Source of the DNA: a virus
Virus record (IMG/VR): IMGVR_UViG_3300029319_000279
Span: 1-31,630 of that record
Strand: one strand, 5' to 3'
Length of the DNA: 31,630 nucleotides
In this document: positions 25,280 through 31,630 of the stretch, one piece after another
Numbering within the stretch: position 1 is the first letter of the stretch
How the letters are laid out: the number at the start of each line of letters is the position of its first letter
Translations under genes and position numbers: made by a program
The notes under the pieces: generated by a model
Told to the model about the DNA's origin: nothing
The model's database searches: none
What the model saw: only the letters and a program-made list of their open reading frames with translations

Positions 25280-27079
25280 ATGGCAACATTTGAAGCACAG
25301 GTAGAAGCATTAACAAGTTTAAGCATAGATGGTAGTAGTGCACCAACTCAAACAGAATTAAGTCAGTTTTTAACAGATGGTGCTAAAGAGGTGATAAACC
25401 TGATGCCATCTAGGATGTTAGCTGAATGCACTACTCAGGCAACTTTAGATAACGGCACGCCTACACTTACAAATATGGATGGTAAGGGGATTGTGATATC
25501 TGTATTGAGAAATGATGGTACGATAGATCAACCTTGTAGGCTTATCCCTAGTTCTAAAAGAGGAAGAATAACAGACTCTTCGGATATGGAATACGCAACT
25601 ACAAGCGATCCTGCTTATTATTTATATCAAAACATTTTAACAGTATATCCAACGCCAACTGCATCTAACAATGCGTTCGTACAGCATGTGTCTTTTCCAA
25701 CTGTGGCGTTTGGGGATTCTAGTATATCTAGCTTTCCAGATGAGGCTGAATATCTTGTAGTTCTTTATGGTGCTATTAAATCTCTTAGTAATAAAATAAA
25801 CAGTTTAATTAAAGCAGATTTAAGCATATCTGCATCAGCACCAAGTGCTCCTAGTCTTGCTACACTGTCTTATTCGAATGCCAGCAACTCAGATGCCAGT
25901 GCTAGTCCCGTGAGTGCGATTACTGTTTCTACGGTTTCTAAGGCAGATATTAGTGGAGATGTTCCAACATATACAAAACCAACATTAACTACTAGGGTTT
26001 CATTTGAAGATTTTTTTAATCTTAGTGAAGATGGAAACCCGTTTGGAGATTCTGATCCCGGTGTATTTTCTTTAAGCAGTCCTCCAACTTTATCAACTGC
26101 TAGTTTTACCACTCCGGCGATAGGGGCAATTACAATAGGGTCTTTTGGTACTGCTCCCGCATATACAGCTCCTAAGGTTGGCGGTGAGACAGAAGAGCTT
26201 ACTGCGGCTATAACAGCGGGGACAGCGGGTACAGATGGAGACCAAACAGATGTTAGTGATTGGTGGGAGGTCTTAGGAGACTTCATTGAAGATAGCGAAG
26301 ATACGGAACTTGCTAGTGCTCAGATATCAAAATTGAATTCTTACATATCTGCTTATCAAGCGGCATTACAAAACCAACTCAATGTTTTTAATGATGCCAA
26401 TGTGGAATATCAAGCGACTATTCAAAAGCAATTACAGCAAGCACGCCTTGATGCAGAAGACTCACAGCAAGAAGCTTCTTTACTACTGCAAAAAGAAGTT
26501 CAAGAATATCAGGCCAAGGTTTCAGAATATCAAGCAGAAGTAAATGCAGATGTTCAGGTGTATTCTAGAAAGCTAGATAGATACCAAGCAGAGGTAAATG
26601 CGGCACTACAGGCTTGGACTACCACAGAAGCAAATTCATTAAGGCAATACACTACAGATATACAGAATGAGTTAAATGAGTTTAATAAAGAGAATGTAAG
26701 GTATCAAGCTAATGTGCAGGCAGAGCTTGCAAAGCACAATACTGATTTACAGGTAGCATTAAGACAGGCACAACTCGATGCGGCAGATGCACAGCAAGAA
26801 GCATCTCAAACAACTGATGTAGATAAATTTAATAAGGCTCAGGATCAGGCCCTAGACTTACAAAACAAGGCACAGACTTTACAAGCGGCTATACAAAATA
26901 ATGATGATCTTGTATCTAAGTTTTTAGCAGAATTAAATAAGTATAGTGCAGAAGTGAACAGTGAAGTTCAGTCATATTCTCAGAATCTTAACAACAATCA
27001 ACAAAACTACAACATTTATTTACAGCAACAAGCTAAATTACAGGCAGACTACGATAAAGGAATACAGGCTCTTAGGTAA
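25280..27079 (+). CDS. Adaptor-like N-domain fused to a long coiled coil, 599 aa
   Basis: The first 180 residues (TELSQFLTDGAKEVINLMPS; YYLYQNILTVYPTPTASNNA; FPDEAEYLVVLYGAIKSL) resemble head-tail adaptor-type phage proteins in which a helical bundle holds the ring below the portal. Residues about 180-330 are Ser/Thr/Pro-rich and disordered or beta. The last 260 residues form a long Gln/Ala-rich coiled coil in which Y-Q-A-x-V-N/Q recurs (EYQAKVSEYQAEV, RYQAEVNAAL, RYQANVQAEL, KYSAEVNSEV). It starts one base after the previous stop and ends in TAATG overlap with the next. A virion connector or fibre-stem role is inference. Confidence 0.65.
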   Translation: MATFEAQVEALTSLSIDGSSAPTQTELSQFLTDGAKEVINLMPSRMLAECTTQATLDNGTPTLTNMDGKGIVISVLRNDGTIDQPCRLIPSSKRGRITDSSDMEYATTSDPAYYLYQNILTVYPTPTASNNAFVQHVSFPTVAFGDSSISSFPDEAEYLVVLYGAIKSLSNKINSLIKADLSISASAPSAPSLATLSYSNASNSDASASPVSAITVSTVSKADISGDVPTYTKPTLTTRVSFEDFFNLSEDGNPFGDSDPGVFSLSSPPTLSTASFTTPAIGAITIGSFGTAPAYTAPKVGGETEELTAAITAGTAGTDGDQTDVSDWWEVLGDFIEDSEDTELASAQISKLNSYISAYQAALQNQLNVFNDANVEYQATIQKQLQQARLDAEDSQQEASLLLQKEVQEYQAKVSEYQAEVNADVQVYSRKLDRYQAEVNAALQAWTTTEANSLRQYTTDIQNELNEFNKENVRYQANVQAELAKHNTDLQVALRQAQLDAADAQQEASQTTDVDKFNKAQDQALDLQNKAQTLQAAIQNNDDLVSKFLAELNKYSAEVNSEVQSYSQNLNNNQQNYNIYLQQQAKLQADYDKGIQALR

Positions 27080-27435
27080 TGTCACATCCAATACATAGAC
27101 TATCAGTAAAACAAATTATAAGCAGAGTTAGACAAGTTTTTCCTAATGCACCAGAGGCTTACATTATGTCTTTGATTAATGATGCTATCAATGAAATTGG
27201 TCAGTATTCACAAAAAGCGATGACGGCAAAAGTAAATATAGTTGCAAATCAAATGTTTTACAGTATTGGAGATGGTTCTACCGATTCTTCTACAGAAGAA
27301 ATGGGAATCAATAAAGTGTATAGAGTAGATGTCATGGATAATGATGGTGATTATATTCAAATCCCTAGGGTGCTAGATGGAGAACCTTTAATGTTTGATA
27401 TCACATCAGAGTCTGCAATAAAGGAGCCTGAATAA
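27079..27435 (+). CDS. Probable head-tail connector protein, 118 aa
   Basis: The protein has a helical N-terminal half (SVKQIISRVRQVFPNAPEAY; IMSLINDAINEIGQYSQ) and a strand-rich remainder (VNIVANQMFYSIGDGS; INKVYRVDVMDNDGDYIQI). This helix-then-strand order together with position behind the adaptor-like gene suits a ring protein of the head-tail joint. I cannot assign a family. Both ends are in one-base TAATG overlaps. Confidence 0.55.
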   Translation: MSHPIHRLSVKQIISRVRQVFPNAPEAYIMSLINDAINEIGQYSQKAMTAKVNIVANQMFYSIGDGSTDSSTEEMGINKVYRVDVMDNDGDYIQIPRVLDGEPLMFDITSESAIKEPE

Positions 27436-27863
27436 TGGCAAGCAATATAAAGTATCCTGAAGATAAGGTATTGTATTTTATAAGAGGAGATCATTTAGGT
27501 TTGATCACCACATATTCTTCTTCTGGTGAGTCCAGAACCGATAGAAAGGCATATCAGGCATTTGATCATGCAGTCTCAAATGGTATGTTAATACATTATT
27601 ATGGAAACCCTAAAAAAGTAGATGCTCTTACAGACTTTCCAGATGTGGATAATTTATATCATTCAGCAATAGTAGATTATGTGAAAAAATGTTTGTATAT
27701 GGATAAGGCGGGTTCAACGCCTGATGCTGGCATGATGCAGGGGTATATGTCTTTGATGATGCAACATGAAAGAAAATTTGATATGGCTATTAAAAAGTAT
27801 GGCACAAAGAAAAGAAGTAAAACTGGAGGAACTAGAGCAGTAGTACCAGCAAGTTTTACTTAA
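27435..27863 (+). CDS. Probable virion connector-type protein, 142 aa
   Basis: I do not recognise the family. The protein is mixed alpha/beta, starting MASNIKYPEDKVLYFIRGDH, with a conserved-looking stretch FDHAVSNGMLIHYYGNPKKV and DNLYHSAIVDYVKKCLYMDK, and a basic end (KYGTKKRSKTGG). In phages of this layout the gene between connector and fibre often encodes a tail-attachment or neck protein. A 102-base gap follows before the fibre gene. Confidence 0.5.
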   Translation: MASNIKYPEDKVLYFIRGDHLGLITTYSSSGESRTDRKAYQAFDHAVSNGMLIHYYGNPKKVDALTDFPDVDNLYHSAIVDYVKKCLYMDKAGSTPDAGMMQGYMSLMMQHERKFDMAIKKYGTKKRSKTGGTRAVVPASFT

Positions 27864-27965
27864 TATAATTGATTGATTATTTGTTTTAATGTAAGGTAAG
27901 TTACAGAACATATAATTTGACTATATGGATGCTTTAAGCGGTGGTGGAGGAATATAGGATAGATT

Positions 27966-30900
27966 ATGGCAAACCCAAATAAATTCACCGCTAAAGAAGT
28001 TCTAAACAAAGTACTTCTAGACTCTTCAGGAAACGCCGTCACGGCAAACTCAGTAACCTCACAAGAAGCACTGAACAGTGTTTTAGATACTACAAACAAC
28101 AGATTAAATATGTCCCTAGCCGGAGGTACAATCTCTGGTGATGTAACTATATCTGGAGACTTAACAGTCAATGGTAGTGCAACTAACTCTTACGATGAAA
28201 TAGTTAATGGAGACCTTCATGTAAAATCAGATAGTGGTAATTCGACTTCTGCATTTTTAGTAGAGCAGAATGATGGAACAGATGTATTTGTTGTGGATAC
28301 TAATAATTTACGAGTTGGTATAGGCATAGCACCAGTAACTAATTTAGATGTGGCATCTCCTGTCAGTACAGACGTTACAGTATTTCCAACATTAAGATTA
28401 ACAAATCAAACAGGTTCATCAGATTGGGATAATGGAGATGTTAATGGTGCTTTTGAATTTTACACCAACGACACAAGTGGGAATGCTCCATACCCTTCAG
28501 CTTTCATAAAATCTATAAATGAGCAAGAGAATGGCACTTTACCAAGTGGTTCTTTGTCTTTTGGTACTGCTACTTATAATGCAGTTGGTGGTGCAACTGA
28601 ACGTATGAGACTAGATAGTAATGGTCGACTTGGTATAGGTGTGTCACCTTCTTACCCATTGCACGTTGAAAATTCCGCTGATACAGTAGCTTATTTTAAA
28701 AGTACAGATAATAATGGACAAATAGCAGTAGTAGATGACGACACTACAGCATACTTTGGTGCAAATGGTAGTAGAGCATTTATGGGTACAGCAAGTGGGT
28801 TAGCTGGTACTACAAATTTAGTTGTTGATAGCAATGGAAATACTGGTATAGGCACGACAAGCCCAGCAGTAAAAGCCCATATTGTAAGCACTGGTGAGTT
28901 GCTTAGAGTGGAAGGTGCAAATGCACAATTAAGAATAGATAATAGCACTACAGATACAATCAATTTGAATGTTGCTGGTGGTACTGACTCAATGACTTTA
29001 TCTACTGGTAGCACTACTGCACTTACAATAGACTCAAGCCAAGATGCTACTTTTGCTGGTGATTTAACCATATCTAAAAGTGGTAATGCTTTTTTAAATA
29101 TTACTTCTACTGGTGGCGGTGCAAGGATGAAGCTCACTGGTCAAGCAGATGAAACCACTAATGGAATACTATTTTATGAAACCACTAATGTAAGAGGTCA
29201 GATTAATTACAATCACGCTGACCAAAAAATGGAGTTTAAAACTGGAGATAGTAACACTCTTGCACTCACATTAGCCTCTGACCAGCAGGCTACTTTTAGC
29301 AATCATATAAATCTTGGTGATGATGTTAAGGCTTTATTTGGAGATTCCAATGATTTACAATTATACCACAATGGAACACATAGTTATATAAATGAAGCTG
29401 GAACTGGAAACTTAATTATTTATCAAGGTTCAAATACTGCTATTTTTAGTCCAACTTCAATAACATTAGAAAGAGATACTACTGTTTCTGGTGATGTAAA
29501 CATAAAAAGCATTGGTGGTAATAACGACCCAGCAACTCTTGCTTTATGGAGTCCTGATGTAAGTATAGCTGACAATGATAATATAGGTGTTATCTTAGCA
29601 CAAGGTTCTGATTCTGGTGGTTCTCCTCCGTACTTAGGTGCAAAAATAGAATTTAATGCTGATGCAGTTTGGGATACTGGAACAACTGGATACTACCCAA
29701 CAAGAATAGATTTTTTCACAGAATCAAACAGTGGTACTGTATCTACAGCAAGTCCCGCATTTACGATAGACTCAAATCAAAATGCTACTTTTGCTGGTAC
29801 AATTACAGCTACATCAGCATCGGATAATGTTGCAAAGTTTGAAAGTAGTGATGCAATAGCAAGAGTAGTTATTGAAGATTCTGATTCAGAAAATAATGGT
29901 AATTGGATTGCAGTTCAAAATGATGTAATGAGTTTTGCTACTAATGGTAGTAACACTGCACTCACATTAGACTCCAGTCAAGATGCTACTTTTGCTGGTA
30001 ATATAGTTGTTTCATCTGGCGTAATACAGTTAGCAGACCTTGCACAATCAATAGACTTTATTCAAAGCGGTGCAATAAACTATGATAGTAACAATGACCA
30101 AACTGGAAGAGTATTTTCAATAGGTCATAATCGTTCTGCTGGTTCATCTGGTGGAACTACAAATTTTGTTCTAGATGAAAACTCCAGAATCTCACTATCT
30201 AATAATGATGGGGGAAGTAATAATACAGTATTTGGATACAAGGCTGGTAATGCTATAGCATCTGGCACTGAAGGAAACGTAATTATAGGTCATAATGCTG
30301 GTCTTGTTTTAAATGGTGGAGACCAAAATGTAGCAATAGGTGCTGATGCCTTAAAGGCTGGTACTACAGGAATAGGTAATACAGTTGTAGGTACTTCGGC
30401 TGGTGATTCCGCTACCTCTCAAGATAACTTAGTTTTAATTGGTAAAGATGCTGGTGGTTCAATCAATCACATTGATTCTAATGGTACAACTGCAATCGGT
30501 ACTTCTGCCTTAACGCTACTTACAAATGGAAGGCAAAATACAGCAGTTGGATATGGTGCTTTGGAAACTACTGCAAATGGCGATAGAAATACAGCAGTTG
30601 GACATCTAGCACTTGGAAATGTAACTGGTGGTAATGATGGTGATAACACAGCTATCGGACATAACGCTGGACACGATGGAACTAATGATTTAACAGATGG
30701 AACTGAAAATACACTTATTGGCTCATCAACTCGTGTTAGTTCTGCATCAGCAGTAAATCAAACAGTAATAGGATACAATGCAGTAGGTGTAGGAGATAAT
30801 TCAGTTGTACTTGGAGATTCAGATGTAACTGATGTTTATATGGCATCAGATAGTGGTGCTACAGTTCATTGTGCTAAAATTCAAATGCTCAATTATAGAA

Positions 30901-31214
30901 TTATCCAAAAAGATTTTGGAGCATTATCTTCTGGTTCATCTCACGATATTGGAACTGCCAATGCAAATTTTGCTGGTACGATTAAAATGTGGACAAATCA
31001 CAACAGTGGAAGTGGTTACATTGAATACAGTTTGGTTTATTCTACAAATGCAAAAGCATTATCATTAATTCATCAAAATCAACCTTATGCTCCTTCTACA
31101 GTAACATTAAGTCTTGATACATCAACTGGAACTATATCTACTTCATCATTATCATATAATACGGATGTACATATAGTAATTGAATCAATGAATACACAAT
31201 TTACATTCGCATAA
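27966..31214 (+). CDS. Tail fibre / receptor-binding protein, 1082 aa
   Basis: This is the host-contact protein by all signs. The N-terminus (MANPNKFTAKEVLNKVLLDS) is probably the virion anchor. Then come repeated modules: TISGDVTISGDLTVNG near residue 50; GIG-x-x-SP-x-x-x-L-x-V units near 120, 222 and 298; and four copies of the form LTIDSSQDATFAGDL at about 354, 432, 598 and 665. Residues about 750-950 form a YadA-head-like beta roll built from N-T-x-x-G-x-x-A units (NTAVGYGALETTANGDRNTA; NTVVGTSAGDSATSQDN). The C-terminal 130 residues are a unique beta domain, the likely receptor-binding tip. AGGA lies six bases before the ATG. Confidence 0.85.
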   Translation: MANPNKFTAKEVLNKVLLDSSGNAVTANSVTSQEALNSVLDTTNNRLNMSLAGGTISGDVTISGDLTVNGSATNSYDEIVNGDLHVKSDSGNSTSAFLVEQNDGTDVFVVDTNNLRVGIGIAPVTNLDVASPVSTDVTVFPTLRLTNQTGSSDWDNGDVNGAFEFYTNDTSGNAPYPSAFIKSINEQENGTLPSGSLSFGTATYNAVGGATERMRLDSNGRLGIGVSPSYPLHVENSADTVAYFKSTDNNGQIAVVDDDTTAYFGANGSRAFMGTASGLAGTTNLVVDSNGNTGIGTTSPAVKAHIVSTGELLRVEGANAQLRIDNSTTDTINLNVAGGTDSMTLSTGSTTALTIDSSQDATFAGDLTISKSGNAFLNITSTGGGARMKLTGQADETTNGILFYETTNVRGQINYNHADQKMEFKTGDSNTLALTLASDQQATFSNHINLGDDVKALFGDSNDLQLYHNGTHSYINEAGTGNLIIYQGSNTAIFSPTSITLERDTTVSGDVNIKSIGGNNDPATLALWSPDVSIADNDNIGVILAQGSDSGGSPPYLGAKIEFNADAVWDTGTTGYYPTRIDFFTESNSGTVSTASPAFTIDSNQNATFAGTITATSASDNVAKFESSDAIARVVIEDSDSENNGNWIAVQNDVMSFATNGSNTALTLDSSQDATFAGNIVVSSGVIQLADLAQSIDFIQSGAINYDSNNDQTGRVFSIGHNRSAGSSGGTTNFVLDENSRISLSNNDGGSNNTVFGYKAGNAIASGTEGNVIIGHNAGLVLNGGDQNVAIGADALKAGTTGIGNTVVGTSAGDSATSQDNLVLIGKDAGGSINHIDSNGTTAIGTSALTLLTNGRQNTAVGYGALETTANGDRNTAVGHLALGNVTGGNDGDNTAIGHNAGHDGTNDLTDGTENTLIGSSTRVSSASAVNQTVIGYNAVGVGDNSVVLGDSDVTDVYMASDSGATVHCAKIQMLNYRIIQKDFGALSSGSSHDIGTANANFAGTIKMWTNHNSGSGYIEYSLVYSTNAKALSLIHQNQPYAPSTVTLSLDTSTGTISTSSLSYNTDVHIVIESMNTQFTFA

Positions 31215-31229
31215 AAATAGGAAATAACA

Positions 31230-31556
31230 ATGGATTGGAAACAATACGAATCAAAAAAAGGTCAAACAGTAGACTTTAAAAAACTTGAAAAAGTAGTGAT
31301 GCCATCTGCTGAGGAAATAGTAGATGAAAATGGCGATATTATTTCAGAAGCTAAAGCAGAGGTAAAAGAAAACTACATTGCACTATCTACTAAAAAGTGG
31401 AATAGTGAAACTGGTGAAGAATTGCCAAGTGAAGAAGTAGAATACACTTTATCTGAATTAGAAAGTAAAAAGTCTGAATACGAAGCTAACAAATTAGAAT
31501 GTGAAAATCAAATTGCTGGGTTAGCATTAGCAATAGAAGATTTTAAAAAACTTTAA
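31230..31556 (+). CDS. Small protein behind the fibre gene, 108 aa
   Basis: I do not recognise a named family. It is acidic and Lys/Glu-rich: MDWKQYESKKGQTVDFKKLE at the start, a strand-like middle (ENYIALSTKKWNSETGEELP) and a helical coiled-coil end (LSELESKKSEYEANKLECEN). Position directly after a fibre gene, with AGGA about ten bases before the ATG, is usual for fibre-assembly or accessory proteins, but no motif proves it. Confidence 0.65.
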   Translation: MDWKQYESKKGQTVDFKKLEKVVMPSAEEIVDENGDIISEAKAEVKENYIALSTKKWNSETGEELPSEEVEYTLSELESKKSEYEANKLECENQIAGLALAIEDFKKL

Positions 31557-31577
31557 TTAACTAACAAGGAGTCAATA

Positions 31578-31630
31578 ATGGCTAAAGAAAAAAAAGAAAA
31601 GCCAGTTATTAATCTTGATGGTGTAGAGTA
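31578..31630 (+). CDS. Start of a further late gene (3' end outside window)
   Basis: ATG at 31578 follows AAGGAG at a spacing of eight bases and opens MAKEKKEKPVINLDGVE, cut by the window edge. The charged start followed by V-I-N-L-D-G-V-E is common in small phage proteins behind fibre genes. No function can be given. Confidence 0.6.
   Translation, partial: MAKEKKEKPVINLDGVE

Noticed and set aside
27911-27957. TATAAT at 27911-27916 as fibre-gene promoter, and a 10-codon frame at 27925-27957 (MDALSGGGGI)
   Set aside because: No acceptable -35 lies 16-18 bases upstream of the TATAAT, and the tiny frame has no ribosome site or conserved context that I can show.

Overview
The window is most of a tailed bacteriophage genome (Caudoviricetes). 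It shows a complete packaging and head set: small and large terminase, a P22-type portal, a scaffold-like protein, an SU10-type major capsid protein and a decoration-like protein, followed by a long tail fibre. The DNA is AT-rich, most starts carry good Shine-Dalgarno sequences (AAGGAG types), and several families (the fibre modules, the basic post-capsid proteins, the Gly-Gly-repeat protein, the terminase small subunit N-domain) look like those I know from uncultured marine phages. The marine origin is inference and the host cannot be read from the sequence. The P22-type portal and the absence of a tape-measure or major tail protein here favour a short-tailed phage, but part of the genome lies outside the window.

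Layout. Bases 3-1916 (+) are the 3' end of a large virion-type protein, probably the end of the rightward late region; its stop overlaps the stop of a leftward gene. From 1913 to 14189 all genes read leftward (-): about 32 small early-type genes. They include a DUF932-family protein, an AbrB-fold regulator, a MazG/DUF6378-like protein, four PD-(D/E)XK-type nucleases (one Cas4/RecB-like with Fe-S cysteines, one Holliday-junction-resolvase-like), an HNH nuclease, an SSB-like protein, zinc-ribbon proteins and two tiny membrane proteins. From about 14735 to the right end all genes read rightward (+) and encode packaging, lysis, head, adaptor and fibre proteins. The 545-base gap between the two arms (14190-14734) holds a leftward promoter, paired RNA-fold sequences and a TA-rich repeat ladder, and is the best candidate for a control and replication-origin region.

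The most striking regulatory feature is a family of eight near-identical leftward promoters. Each has TTGGAAC-type -35 DNA, a spacer of exactly 17 bases after GGAACY, and a TATAAT-like -10. Most lie right after the stop codon of the preceding gene, and many are followed by a shared short leader (ACAAAGGAGTAAA before the start codon). They divide the early arm into small transcription units: 14189-12965, 12555-12280, 12202-11286, 11266-10943, 10885-10080, 10021-9545, 9480-7655 and 7576-leftward. The -35 core matches the GGAAC box known from ECF sigma factors more than TTGACA, while the -10 is of the housekeeping type.

Within units, genes are tightly packed with ATGA or TAATG overlaps, which exposed several genes shorter than 60 codons (3242-3412, 8233-8364, 8600-8776, 8773-8874, 24731-24895) and corrected several starts. 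No DNA polymerase, helicase, primase, integrase, tRNA or CRISPR array was seen, so the replication genes must lie outside the window or be supplied by the host.
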